From: Actinobacillus seminis
Lineage (GTDB): Bacteria; Pseudomonadota; Gammaproteobacteria; Enterobacterales; Pasteurellaceae
NCBI RefSeq assembly: GCF_002263215.1
Contig: NZ_NLFK01000010.1
Span: 17,317-81,316 of the forward strand
Direction: 5' to 3'
DNA length: 64,000 nt
Both the position numbers and the translations under genes were made by a program. Each line of letters opens with the position of its first letter. The stretch's first letter is position 1. The notes beneath the pieces are model-generated. The model was not told the DNA's origin and did not search any database. It worked only from the letters and a program-made list of their open reading frames with translations. Below are positions 30,233-39,849 of this stretch, one piece after another.

Positions 30233-31751
30233 TTAATGAACCGCTAATCCTGAAGCCAATTCCAACACGCGTTCTTGACTCAATTCTCGGTGCGGAATAA
30301 TTCCTGCTTGATGCCCCTCATGCATTACCATTACACGATCACTCATTGATAACAATTCCAACATATCAGATGTAATCATAATAATCGTTTTTCCCTGCTT
30401 AGAAAGCTCCACCATCAATTTATACAATTCTGCTTTCGCCCCTACATCAATCCCTTTAGTTGGCTCATCTAAAATCAAAATATCCGGTTCAAGCAATAAC
30501 CAACGAGCAAGTAACACTTTTTGTTGATTTCCGCCGGAGAGATTATTGGTAATCACTTCGACATTAGGTGCTTTAATTTTCAATTTCTCTTTTTGTTCAT
30601 AAGCGGTTTTTTGTGATTTTGTTACCGAAACTAAAAAATTTTCCAAATAAGGAGACATTTTCGGCATAATCATATTATCCGTAATGCTTAAATTGAGGAA
30701 TAAACCCGTTAACTTACGATCTTCCGTTACAAACCCTATTTTATGTTTCATTGCATCCAACGGATTTTTAATTTCAACTTTTTCTCCGTGAATATAGATG
30801 TCGCCACTATCTGCCGGTTTATACCCAAATAAGCTCTCGACAATTTCAGAGCGACCTGCTCCTACTAATCCGGCAATACCAAAAATTTCCCCTTTCCGTA
30901 CCGCAAAGCTAACATCTTGATATTTTCCGGCGCGAGTGAAATTTTTAATTTCCAATATAATTTCATCAGATAAATCAAAGCGTTCTCGTTGGAACATTTC
31001 TGACATATCACGCCCGACCATCATAGAAATCAATTCTTCTTTCGTCACTTCAGAAGTAGCTTTTGTTCCTACATATTGACCATCACGAATAACCGTGATC
31101 TCATCAGAGACTTTAAATACCTCATCTAATTTGTGTGAAATAAAAATGATAGAAATACCACGTTTTTTGACCGTATCAATAATTTTGTAAAGTTGATCCA
31201 CCTCCGTTTCCGTCAATGCGGTTGTCGGCTCATCCATAATAATAACTTTAGCATCATTGGATACCGCCGTTGCGATTGCAACCAACTGTGCTTTCGCTAC
31301 AGATACATCAGACATTTTTTGAGTCACATCCATCGGCACCCCTAATTCTCTTAAGATTTCCGAAGTTTTGCGATCCATTTCCTTTTGATTTAAAAAAAAC
31401 TTTACCGGAAGTAATTTCGCGTCCAAGATAAAAATTATCCGCGATGGTTAAATTTGCCGCCGGAGAGATTTCTTGTGGCACCATGGTCAATCCGCTACGA
31501 ATTGCATCAATAGGACAACCAGGTTTAAACGGTTTTTCATCTAAAATCAGATCGCCACCACTATCAGGAATATAAATACCATAAAGAATTTTCATTAACG
31601 TGGATTTACCTGCGCCATTTTCCCCCATTAGTGCATGAATACTACCGCGTTTTACTTTAAGATTAATTCCGTCCAATGCCTTTACGCCAGGAAATGTTTT
31701 TGAAACATTTCGCATTTCCAAAATATAAGGTGACCGATTTAAATCATTCAT
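30233..31751 (-). pseudogene. Sugar ABC transporter ATPase (RbsA/inositol type), frameshifted
   Basis: Double-ATPase protein. ATG at 31751 follows AAGGAG. The first Walker A ([10 protein letters not shown]) is in the opening frame; at the T8 run on the coding strand (31392-31399 on the plus strand) the match moves to another frame (LNQKEMDRKTSEIL) that carries the first Walker B ([11 protein letters not shown]), second-half [13 protein letters not shown] and ILDEPTKGID to the stop at 30233. Removing one base gives 505 residues, the usual length. Without it the importer has no working ATPase. Confidence 0.88.
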
Positions 31752-31787
31752 TGAGAACTCCTTAGTTCATTACCGATTAGTAACAGA

Positions 31788-32720
31788 CTATTTCTTATAC
31801 TTATTCAGATATTGTTCTTTTTTATCCGGAGTAACTAATTCAAATGGAATCCAATTGTATAAAGGAACTTTCTCCCCCATCACTGCTTTATATGCCATTT
31901 CAACACTTGTACTCCCTTGCCCCGATGCCGATTGATAAACTGTTGCATCCAATCCTTTTCCTAAATATTCCAATGCATCAGGCGTAGCATCAATGCCAAC
32001 AATTAATAAGTCTTCATCTTTCAAGCCAATTTTTCTGGCTGCCAGCAAGGCACCAATGGCCATTTCATCATTATTTGCTAAAACAACATTAATCCCTTTG
32101 TATGCTGAAAAGAGGTTTTCAGCGACCTCCATACCTTTAGCGCGCTCCCATTTGGCTTCTTGCTCCGCAATAATTTGGATTTCATTATGCTTAGCTAAAA
32201 TATTTTTGTTACCTTCAGTACGTTTAATTTGCGCATCCAATCCCAACGGTCCCAGCAAAATAATAGCTTTTGCCGGTTTACCTTTTAATGCATGTTCAAT
32301 AAAACGACCTTGCATTTCACCACTTATGATTTCTTCCGATCCAACATAACTCGTTAGATATCGCATATCATCTTCGTTAGGGCGAACTGCGACAACAATG
32401 AAAGGGATATCGGCTTTTCTGGTTTTTTGCCCCATTGCCTTAATAATTTTAGGATCGGTCGGCATGGCAATTAATGCATCAATATTTGAATCAATAAAAT
32501 TCTCCGTATCATTGAGCATTTTGGCAGGATCACCACTTGCATCAGCAAAACGTAATTTAATATCCGGATGATCTTTTGCATAATTCCGTATCGCATCTTG
32601 CAAATATGTTGGATACTTATCTGCCAAACTATACATTGCTACACCAATATTAATCTCTTTCGCCGGTACACCCCGCGCAAACAGAAAACCGAGTATCAAT
32701 ACAGATATTTTTTTCAACAT
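31788..32720 (-). CDS. Periplasmic sugar-binding protein, ABC type, copy 2
   Basis: 310 residues with a short signal peptide (MLKKISVLILGFLFARGVPAKE). Type I periplasmic binding fold of the RbsB/xylose/inositol kind: NDTENFIDSNIDALIAMPTDP, NNDEMAIGALLAARK, GIDATPDALEYLGKG. It is closely similar along its length to the product of 32798-33736, so the two arose by tandem duplication. Strong GGAGGAG ribosome site. It is nearest to the ATPase gene. Confidence 0.9.
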   Translation of the reverse strand: MLKKISVLILGFLFARGVPAKEINIGVAMYSLADKYPTYLQDAIRNYAKDHPDIKLRFADASGDPAKMLNDTENFIDSNIDALIAMPTDPKIIKAMGQKTRKADIPFIVVAVRPNEDDMRYLTSYVGSEEIISGEMQGRFIEHALKGKPAKAIILLGPLGLDAQIKRTEGNKNILAKHNEIQIIAEQEAKWERAKGMEVAENLFSAYKGINVVLANNDEMAIGALLAARKIGLKDEDLLIVGIDATPDALEYLGKGLDATVYQSASGQGSTSVEMAYKAVMGEKVPLYNWIPFELVTPDKKEQYLNKYKK

Positions 32721-32762
32721 CGCATCTCCTCCCCATTATCATCAAATTAATTGCTTGAAAAC

Positions 32763-32783
32763 GGGCAATACAATGCATTGCCC
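32763..32783 (-). terminator. Hairpin between the two binding-protein genes
   Basis: Arms GGGCAAT (32763-32769) and ATTGCCC (32777-32783), followed on the minus strand by GTTTTC. It lies 15 bases after the stop of the first binding protein and may limit read-through or protect its mRNA. Confidence 0.6.
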
Positions 32784-32797
32784 TAACCAATCAATAA

Positions 32798-33736
32798 TTA
32801 TTTTTTATATTTGGCTTGGTATTCTTCTTTTTTATCTGGCGTCACTAATTCAAACGGTACCCAGTTGACTTGCTCGACTTTTTCGCCTTTAGCGATTTTA
32901 TAAGCGGTTTCCGCACCAGTGTAACCCTGACCTTGAGCAGATTGGAAAACCGTCGCATCCAAGCCTTTACCCAAATACTCTAATGCATCCGGAGTCGCAT
33001 CAACGCCAACAATGAAAATATCCTCATCTTTCACGCCTAATTTACGTGTTGCAAGTAATGCACCAATCGCCATTTCATCATTGTTACTCACAATAACATT
33101 GATATTTTTATTTGCTGCGAGTACGTTTTCTGCAATGGTCAAACCTCTATCACGTTCCCATTTACCCTCTTGCTCAGAAACGACCTTGATATTTGAATGT
33201 TGTGCAAAAATTTCTTTTGCCCCTGCGGTACGTTTAGCGACCGCATCCAAACCTAAAACCCCCATCAAAATTAAGGTTTCCGCCGGTTTACCGTCAAGGG
33301 CATTGACAAGATAATTTCCTTGAATACGCCCCGCTTCAATTTCATCGGAACCGACATAGCTGGTGACATATTGCATATCCTCATCATTTGGTTTGCGGTT
33401 CACAACTATAAGGGGAATGCCTGCTTTTTTTGCTTTACGCCCGATTACTTTAACGATATTCGGATCAGTAGGAACCACTAATAAAGCATCAACTTTTTGA
33501 TCAATAAACGTTTCTACGTCATTTAATTGACGTGCAGGATCCGCATTGGCATCAGAAAGTTTAATTTCAACGTCATCATGCTGCGCATCAAAATCACGAA
33601 TGGCATCTTGTAAATAGGTTTGCCATTTATCTGCAAAAGAAACCATCGGGGCTCCAATTACAATATTTTTTGCAGTTACTGCTTGAGACGTTAAAAGTAA
33701 ACCACCGCATAACGCCGCTAATAGTGCTTTCTTCAT
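32798..33736 (-). CDS. Periplasmic sugar-binding protein, ABC type, copy 1
   Basis: 312 residues with a clear signal peptide ending VTAKN. Same fold and motifs as its neighbour (NDVETFIDQKVDALLVVPTDP, NNDEMAIGALLATRK, GVDATPDALEYLGKG, ending FELVTPDKKEEY). AAGGAG precedes the ATG. It is the first gene of the importer operon and has 413 bases of upstream control DNA with two weak copies of the iol palindrome. Confidence 0.92.
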   Translation of the reverse strand: MKKALLAALCGGLLLTSQAVTAKNIVIGAPMVSFADKWQTYLQDAIRDFDAQHDDVEIKLSDANADPARQLNDVETFIDQKVDALLVVPTDPNIVKVIGRKAKKAGIPLIVVNRKPNDEDMQYVTSYVGSDEIEAGRIQGNYLVNALDGKPAETLILMGVLGLDAVAKRTAGAKEIFAQHSNIKVVSEQEGKWERDRGLTIAENVLAANKNINVIVSNNDEMAIGALLATRKLGVKDEDIFIVGVDATPDALEYLGKGLDATVFQSAQGQGYTGAETAYKIAKGEKVEQVNWVPFELVTPDKKEEYQAKYKK

Positions 33737-34150
33737 AATGCTACTCCTTAAAGGTTGAGTGAATGACTACATCCTGAAATACCACTATATTGCACAACCT
33801 GTCTCACTTGTGAATATAAATTTCAAAATAGAACAATTTGAAATAAATTGTCTAAAAGTATGTATATCATTAAGGAAATGGCATAGCAAATAGAAAGTTA
33901 AGATTTTGTGAAATAGATCTTGTTTTTAAATAAAAAATTTTTTGATACTTGATTTTTGTTGAAAAAATCAAATTTTATAGGAAGTAACATACGATTTTAG
34001 AATAAAAAAGGTAACTTAATGATATTCCTTAATAGTTAAAAACACTAAAGTGCGGTCAATTTTTCGATCATTTTTTCAATCGCATAAAACGAAAAAAGAG
34101 CGATTTACTTAACGCTCTTTATCCGTGTTCCATTACATCAACGCAAAAAA
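33737..34150. promoter_or_regulatory. Control region of the importer operon and end of the iolG-like gene
   Basis: 413 bases without a gene. It contains weak iol-type palindromes at 33809-33826 (TGTGAA-TATAAA-TTTCAA) and 33838-33855 (TTGAAA-TAAATT-GTCTAA), an uptake signal at 34049, and the terminator of the oxidoreductase gene at 34095-34120. The middle is very AT-rich. Confidence 0.5.
34095..34120 (-). terminator. Terminator after the IolG-like gene
   Basis: Arms AAAGAGCG (34095-34102) and CGCTCTTT (34113-34120); the A-run at 34092-34097 becomes T on the minus strand. Confidence 0.85.
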
Positions 34151-35287
34151 TTAGGCAATTTCATCCACATTAACCCAACGCTTTTGTTCACAAGATTGCG
34201 CAATAGCATCTAACACTCGAGATACTTTAAAACCTTCCTCAAACGCCGGATACATCGTTTGATTATTTGCCAATCCATTGACTAAATCACGAATTTCAAC
34301 CGTTTTTTGATCATTAAAACCAATACCGTGTCCCGCACTTACACAGAAATTTTTATAATCCGGATGCAACGGACCGGTTAAAATGGTTTTAAACCCTTGT
34401 CTCGCCGGATCGTCATCATGAAGATAAAGTTTTAATTCTGCCATCCGCTCTTGCGTATAAGTAATCGTACCTTTGGTTCCCGTAATAACATAACTTAACC
34501 CCATCTTACGCCCACACGCAATACGAGACGTTTCAATCGTTCCCATGCAACCATTGACAAAACGAACAAGTGCGGTCGCTTGATCTTCATTTTCTACCGG
34601 CAAACGTTCGACTAAATTTTTCGGGTTTGGACGATCCTTAATTACAGTTTCCATATCCCCAATCACTTTTTCAATATCGCTCCCCACTAAATATTGCGAC
34701 ATTTGTACAATATGCGCAGCTAAATCACCTAATGCACCTAAACCCGCTTTTTCTTTCACACAATGCCAATCTAACGGCGTATTTTCATTGGCTAAATAAT
34801 CTTCATTATGAGTACCATAAAAATGAATCACTTCACCGATTTCACCCCGCGCAATAATTTCACGTGCTAATTGCGTGGTCGGATTTTTAATATAATTAAA
34901 TCCCACCAAGGTTTTCACACCAGCCTTTTCTGCCGCTTCATACATGATCTTCGCATCCGCCGCACTTAATGCCAATGGTTTCTCTGAATAGACATGCTTA
35001 CCATTCGCTATCGCGGCGAGCGCAATCTCTTTATGCAAAAAATTTGGCGTACAAATATCCACCACATCTACATTAGGATCGGATACGACCTCTTTCCAAT
35101 CACCGGTAGAACGATTAAAACCAAATTCTTTTGCTTTTTGTGCAGCTAATTCCGGCGTAATTTCCGCTAGGTATTCCAACACTAATTGTGCCTCCAGCGG
35201 AAACACTGTCGGCGCTTGTGCATAAGCAATGGCGTGACAACGTCCGATATACCCCGTACCGATTAATCCTACTCTGACTTTTTTCAT
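34151..35287 (-). CDS. Gfo/Idh/MocA-family oxidoreductase, probable inositol dehydrogenase
   Basis: 378 residues. N-terminal Rossmann fold (VGLIGTGYIGRCHAIAY), the family EKP motif in VYSEKPLALS with catalytic lysine, and GALGDLAAHIVQM in the C-terminal domain with the conserved D-x3-H. Most likely an NAD-dependent myo- or scyllo-inositol 2-dehydrogenase because it sits directly after iolA and near iolB and iolC. Sequence alone cannot separate these from other sugar dehydrogenases. A hairpin with T-run lies between it and iolA. Confidence 0.85.
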   Translation of the reverse strand: MKKVRVGLIGTGYIGRCHAIAYAQAPTVFPLEAQLVLEYLAEITPELAAQKAKEFGFNRSTGDWKEVVSDPNVDVVDICTPNFLHKEIALAAIANGKHVYSEKPLALSAADAKIMYEAAEKAGVKTLVGFNYIKNPTTQLAREIIARGEIGEVIHFYGTHNEDYLANENTPLDWHCVKEKAGLGALGDLAAHIVQMSQYLVGSDIEKVIGDMETVIKDRPNPKNLVERLPVENEDQATALVRFVNGCMGTIETSRIACGRKMGLSYVITGTKGTITYTQERMAELKLYLHDDDPARQGFKTILTGPLHPDYKNFCVSAGHGIGFNDQKTVEIRDLVNGLANNQTMYPAFEEGFKVSRVLDAIAQSCEQKRWVNVDEIA

Positions 35288-35310
35288 TTTGAATTCCTTT
35301 TTTTACCCTA

Positions 35311-35340
35311 AAAAAAGAAGACAGCATCTGCCATCTTCTT
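35311..35340 (-). terminator. Hairpin with T-run between iolA and the IolG-like gene
   Basis: Outer arms AAGAAGA (35315-35321) and TCTTCTT (35334-35340) with further pairing inside; on the minus strand it is followed by a run of T. It should make the dehydrogenase gene partly independent of iolA. Confidence 0.75.
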
Positions 35341-35378
35341 ATCCTTACTCAACCTAATCGAAATAAACACCTACATCA

Positions 35379-36890
35379 TTATAATGTCGGCATCGCAAAT
35401 GAAGCGGAAGTCGCGTGCGGATCAAATTCCGGCCAACGTGTTGTCACGGTTTTCATTTTAGTGTAGAAACGCACGCCATCCGGACCATAAATATTCAACG
35501 CGCCATAAACAGACGCTTTCCAACCACCGAAACAATGGAACGCCATCGGTACCGGAATTGGTACATTTACCCCCACCATACCGGCTTGAACTTGATATGC
35601 GAATTCGCGTGCTGCGGCGCCATTATTCGTAAAGATCGCAGAGCCGTTACCAAAACGATGCTCATTAATTAACTTCATCGCTTCTTCAAAATTTTTCGCC
35701 CTAACAATTCCTAATACCGGACCAAAAATTTCTTCTTTATAAATCGTCATATCCGGTGTAACGTGGTCAAATAAGCAAGGGCCAATGAAATAACCACCTT
35801 CATAACCTACCGGTTTTTGACCGCGACCATCCACTAATAAGGTTGCCCCTTCTTCAACACCTTTATTCACATAACCGGTCACATTATTTAAATGACGCTC
35901 GCTAATTAACGGTCCGAAATCCATTTCTTTTTCGCCATCTTTCGGCATTCCATCACCATAACGCAAAGCTTTCACTCGAGGAACCAACGCTTCCACTAAT
36001 TTATCCGCGGTTGCATCATCAATAGTTACCGCAATCGGAAGCGCCATACAACGCTCGCCGGCAGCCCCAAAAGCCGCCCCCAATAACGCATTTACTGTCG
36101 TATTAATATCCGCATCCGGCATCACTAAACCATGGTTTTTCGCCGCACCCAATGCTTGAACACGCTTACCGTATTCAGAACCTAATTTATACACGGAACT
36201 TGCAGCCACACTCGATCCCACAAAGCTCACTGCTTTAATGCGAGGATCACGAATTAACGCTTCATTATCTTCACGATCACCATGCACCACGTTAAATACG
36301 CCATCAGGTAATCCGGCTTCCGTTAACAATTCCGCTAAACGCACACCGACTGACGGATCAAGTTTAGACGGTTTTAAAATAAAGGTATTACCGCAAGCTA
36401 ACGCAATCGGGAACATCCACATCGGTACCATCGCCGGAAAGTTAAATGGCGTAATCCCCAAACAAACCCCTAACGGTTGCATAGTCGAATGAATATCAAT
36501 ACCACGACCGGCTTGTTCAGAAAATTCACCTTTTAACAAATGTGGAATACCGCAAGCAAATTCTACCACCTCCAAACCGCGCGTTAATTCACCTTGCGCA
36601 TCAGAAAAGGTTTTACCATGCTCCTGAGTAATCAACGCCGCTAATTCATCCCAATCGCGTTGCAATAATTCTTTAAACTTAAATAAAATACGAGCGCGAC
36701 GTAACGGAGAAGTCGAAGCCCAAGCCGGAAATGCGTTTTGCGCTGCTTCTGCCGCTTGCAAAGCCTCATCCACCGTACTCATACGAACTTGACGAATTTG
36801 TTCTCCCGTTGCCGGATTGAAGACAGGCCAAATATTTTCCCCTTTACTTTCAACTTTTTTACCATTGATAAAATTTAAAACGGTTTCCAT
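35379..36890 (-). CDS. iolA: Methylmalonate-semialdehyde/malonate-semialdehyde dehydrogenase (IolA)
   Basis: 503 residues of the CoA-acylating aldehyde dehydrogenase family. Catalytic cysteine in FGAAGERCMALP; ITPFNFPAMVPMWMFPIA and FCFGG-like CFGGWKAS are typical of MmsA/IolA. It catalyses the last step of inositol breakdown, malonate semialdehyde to acetyl-CoA. Divergent from iolB; two iol-type palindromes lie in the shared promoter. Confidence 0.95.
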   Translation of the reverse strand: METVLNFINGKKVESKGENIWPVFNPATGEQIRQVRMSTVDEALQAAEAAQNAFPAWASTSPLRRARILFKFKELLQRDWDELAALITQEHGKTFSDAQGELTRGLEVVEFACGIPHLLKGEFSEQAGRGIDIHSTMQPLGVCLGITPFNFPAMVPMWMFPIALACGNTFILKPSKLDPSVGVRLAELLTEAGLPDGVFNVVHGDREDNEALIRDPRIKAVSFVGSSVAASSVYKLGSEYGKRVQALGAAKNHGLVMPDADINTTVNALLGAAFGAAGERCMALPIAVTIDDATADKLVEALVPRVKALRYGDGMPKDGEKEMDFGPLISERHLNNVTGYVNKGVEEGATLLVDGRGQKPVGYEGGYFIGPCLFDHVTPDMTIYKEEIFGPVLGIVRAKNFEEAMKLINEHRFGNGSAIFTNNGAAAREFAYQVQAGMVGVNVPIPVPMAFHCFGGWKASVYGALNIYGPDGVRFYTKMKTVTTRWPEFDPHATSASFAMPTL

Positions 36891-36957
36891 TTTTTGCTCC
36901 TTCTTAATTTAAGTGGAATAACAAGCGATAAGCTATCTGTACGCTTAGATTAGAACA

Positions 36958-36975
36958 ATGAAATAAATTTTTCAA
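36958..36975. promoter_or_regulatory. Candidate IolR-type operator between iolA and iolB, site 1
   Basis: ATGAAA-TAAATT-TTTCAA; one base from the perfect TTGAAA-N6-TTTCAA seen before iolC. Confidence 0.65.
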
Positions 36976-36991
36976 TCCATTTACCCAAACA

Positions 36992-37009
36992 ATGAAACAA
37001 TTATTCCAT
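36992..37009. promoter_or_regulatory. Candidate IolR-type operator between iolA and iolB, site 2
   Basis: ATGAAA-CAATTA-TTCCAT, 34 bases from site 1 centre to centre, with GAAA-N6-TTCC core. Confidence 0.6.
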
Positions 37010-37123
37010 TTTTGTGATCTAAGTTGGATTTTAGCAAATTTTTAATGGCTAAAATTTACCAGTGCGGTATGATTTCAATACTAATTCAATGTTGCCTTGA
37101 AACTATCAATACTGGAGGTTAAT

Positions 37124-37957
37124 GTGAGCTATTTATTATCAAAATCAAACAAAAGTCACCCGAAATCCAATGGTGAAGTCCAAAAAATTACTCCACAAAG
37201 TGCCAACTGGGAATATGTTGGCTTTGAAATGTACCATTTACAAGCGGGACAAGAGCTGAAATTTAACACTGAAGATACGGAGGTTTGTTTTGTTTTAGTT
37301 GCCGGTAAAGCCAATATTTCAACCGCAAATCAAACATTTGAGCATATCGGAAACCGCGCTACCCCATTTGAACGAATTCCGCCTTATTCCGTTTACGTCC
37401 CACATGATCACGATGTCAATATCAAAGCGGACACTTACCTTGAATTAGCGGTATGTCGTGCGCCAAGCCCACAAGGCACCTTACCGGTACGCCTAATTAC
37501 GCCGGAAGAAGTTGGAGTAGAAAAGCGAGGTTACGGTAATAACAAACGTTTGGTACATAATATTTTACCGGAAACGAAAAGTGCCGATGCGCTATTAGTC
37601 GTGGAAGTGTTCACAGATGAAGGATGTACCAGCTCCTTCCCAAGCCATAAACATGACCAAAAAAATAGCGAACATGAAACCTATTTGGAAGAAACCTACT
37701 ATCACCGTTTCGAGCCGGCTCAAGGCTTTTGTTTACAACGGGTTTATACCGATGATCGCTCTTTGGATGAATGTATGGCGGTTTATGATGGTGATGTCGT
37801 ACAAGTACCAAAAGGCTATCATCCGGTGGCGACCATTGCCGGTTACAACAACTATTACCTCAATGTGATGGCAGGTCCTGTACGTAAATGGCGATTCACT
37901 TGGGAAAAAGATCATCAATGGATCAACACCCAAGAATACGCAGATAAATTTAAATAA
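37124..37957 (+). CDS. iolB: 5-deoxy-glucuronate isomerase (IolB)
   Basis: 277 residues from a GTG start at 37124, chosen because GGAGG stands 5 bases before it; the frame also opens at a TTG at 37097 without such a site. Double-cupin protein with metal-binding signs SFPSHKHDQKN and ETYYHRFEPAQGF, and DGDVVQVPKGYHP. Converts 5-deoxy-glucuronate to 2-deoxy-5-keto-gluconate, the IolC substrate. Confidence 0.94.
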   Translation: MSYLLSKSNKSHPKSNGEVQKITPQSANWEYVGFEMYHLQAGQELKFNTEDTEVCFVLVAGKANISTANQTFEHIGNRATPFERIPPYSVYVPHDHDVNIKADTYLELAVCRAPSPQGTLPVRLITPEEVGVEKRGYGNNKRLVHNILPETKSADALLVVEVFTDEGCTSSFPSHKHDQKNSEHETYLEETYYHRFEPAQGFCLQRVYTDDRSLDECMAVYDGDVVQVPKGYHPVATIAGYNNYYLNVMAGPVRKWRFTWEKDHQWINTQEYADKFK

Positions 37958-37963
37958 ACCTCA

Positions 37964-37991
37964 AAAACCTCATCTTACTTGATGGGGTTTT
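37964..37991. terminator. Terminator after iolB
   Basis: Arms AAAACCTCATC (37964-37974) and GATGGGGTTTT (37981-37991), one G-T pair, between convergent iolB and ygfZ. Confidence 0.85.
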
Positions 37992-38011
37992 ACTTTTAAA
38001 TCCGAGGGATG

Positions 38012-38842
38012 TTAATCTTCTAACGAATAAGGCAATGGAACCGATTGCAAAGTTTCGCCGCTTGGCAATCGGAAGGCATTGGCGTCAGATTGATTATTCA
38101 TCACAACTTGTAGCCACAAAACACCGTCTAAATTGACCGCACTTAATATGCTGCCGGTTTTGCGCCATCCGTTTTCCAGCTGCATTTCTATTTCGCTCAA
38201 AATATCCACCGCACTTTCTGTTTGCGCGCAAAACGTAAACATTGCGCGTTTATTCGCGCCGCGATATTTGGCGCGCGCGACGGTTTCCTGCCCGATATAA
38301 CAACCTTTACGAAAAGAGATAGCGTGTTCTATCGATTGTAAATTCAACGCTTGCGGCAAAAATTCAAATTGCGCCGGTGCACTTAAAATCGGGTAACCTT
38401 GTTGAATTTCCCAACGATCCCACGCTTTTTCCACCTGCGTCGCTTGCCATTCACCTCGCGGATTAATCAGCAGATGTGCGTTCGGCATGAGAGATAAAAC
38501 ATATTGTGCCTCAATTGTGGGTAATTTGCCCAAAATCCCTAAAATTGCCGCCTCCGGCTGACGAAATTCCACTTTAGAAAAGACCGCATATTTTTTTAAC
38601 TGATCTAACGCACTCGGTAATAAGGCTTTGCGGATAATCAAACCAAAATGTTGCTCCCCCATACACAGCAAGCGAAAAATTGAACTCATCTTGCCTTTCG
38701 GGTCGCAATGCGCGGCTAAAGTTGATGCACCAAGCGATAAAGCGCTCACATCACAAGTCAGCTGCCCCTGCAAAAATTTTTCGGCATCCACACCGCTTAA
38801 TTCAATCAATTGATATTGCTGAAGTGGGATAATTTCACTCAT
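38012..38842 (-). CDS. ygfZ: tRNA-modifying/iron-sulfur repair protein YgfZ
   Basis: 276 residues from the third of three consecutive ATG codons (38842), which best fits the AAGGA site; 38848 is possible. Folate-binding fold related to GcvT with the signature KGCYIGQETVARAKYRG near residue 185. It helps maintain certain iron-sulfur enzymes. Contains two uptake signals (38138, 38209). It is 10 bases from yicC on the same strand. Confidence 0.92.
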   Translation of the reverse strand: MSEIIPLQQYQLIELSGVDAEKFLQGQLTCDVSALSLGASTLAAHCDPKGKMSSIFRLLCMGEQHFGLIIRKALLPSALDQLKKYAVFSKVEFRQPEAAILGILGKLPTIEAQYVLSLMPNAHLLINPRGEWQATQVEKAWDRWEIQQGYPILSAPAQFEFLPQALNLQSIEHAISFRKGCYIGQETVARAKYRGANKRAMFTFCAQTESAVDILSEIEMQLENGWRKTGSILSAVNLDGVLWLQVVMNNQSDANAFRLPSGETLQSVPLPYSLED

Positions 38843-38851
38843 CATCATTCC

Positions 38852-39715
38852 TTATTCCAAATTCTGAATTTGCTCGCGCATTTGTTCAATCAACACTTTC
38901 AGTTCAACCGCCGCCGCAGTCACCTCTGCATCAATAGATTTTGATGCCAAGGTATTGCTTTCGCGATTAAGCTCTTGCATCATAAAATCCAATTTGCGTC
39001 CAACGGCGCCGCCTTTTTGCAAAATATTACGCGTTTCTTTCACGTGCATTTGCAAACGATCCAATTCTTCCGCCACATCCACGCGCTGCGCCAGCAAGAT
39101 CATTTCTTGTTCTAAACGTTGCGGATCTGCTTGCAATTGAATTTCGGCAAACCGTTGCAATAAACGATCTCGTTGCCATTGCAAAATCGTCGGCATTTTT
39201 GACCGCACTTTTTGCGCTTCTTGCATCACGGAAGCCAATCGTTGCTCCAACACCTCCAACAATTTTTCCCCTTCACGCGCGCGCATTGCAATAAAATCTT
39301 GCAATAACATATCAAAAGCACTCAGTAAATCTCGGCTGATCATATCCAAATCCTGCTCCGGTGTTTCCACCACGCCGGGATAGCGCAATACATCGGTTAA
39401 ATTAATTTCACCGCCACCTGCCTGTTGTTGTAACCATTGTAACGATTGGATAACTTGCTGTGCGAGTTCTTGATTTAATTGCAAATTTTGTGCATTTTGT
39501 TTTCTTTGATCAATACGCAAGCTACATTCAATTTTACCACGCGTTAAACCTTGGCGCAGTTTTTCCCGCAACGGATTTTCCAAGGCACGAAATTGTTCCG
39601 GCAGTCGAAAAAAGGTTTCCAAATAACGCTGGTTCACCGAACGAATTTCCCATACCGCATCGCCCCATTCTTTTTTAATTTCAAGGCGTGCGAACGCTGT
39701 CATGCTGTAAATCAT
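38852..39715 (-). CDS. yicC: YicC-family endoribonuclease
   Basis: 287 residues, the family length. Starts MIYSMTAFARLE, ends with the conserved region VGRKLDFMMQELNRESNTLASKS, with a long central coiled part. E. coli YicC is reported to be an RNase that acts on small RNA. It is divergent from rph, the same neighbourhood as in E. coli. An uptake signal lies at 39200. Confidence 0.93.
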   Translation of the reverse strand: MIYSMTAFARLEIKKEWGDAVWEIRSVNQRYLETFFRLPEQFRALENPLREKLRQGLTRGKIECSLRIDQRKQNAQNLQLNQELAQQVIQSLQWLQQQAGGGEINLTDVLRYPGVVETPEQDLDMISRDLLSAFDMLLQDFIAMRAREGEKLLEVLEQRLASVMQEAQKVRSKMPTILQWQRDRLLQRFAEIQLQADPQRLEQEMILLAQRVDVAEELDRLQMHVKETRNILQKGGAVGRKLDFMMQELNRESNTLASKSIDAEVTAAAVELKVLIEQMREQIQNLE

Positions 39716-39849
39716 ATTTTTCCTCTCTATTTGATATCAATTTACCGTAGCTATTGTACCAGTTTTGCTAACAAAAAATGCAGATTTTGTCGCAGTCTAT
39801 TTGCGTGCTAAAATAACCGCACTTTTAATTTTAAACAAAGGAACAGGCG

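Noticed and set aside
29229..33736. Importer next to iol genes as a second ribose operon
   Set aside because: It lacks rbsD, rbsK and an RbsR operator, while a complete rbs operon is at 52-57 kb; the iol context favours a cyclitol.
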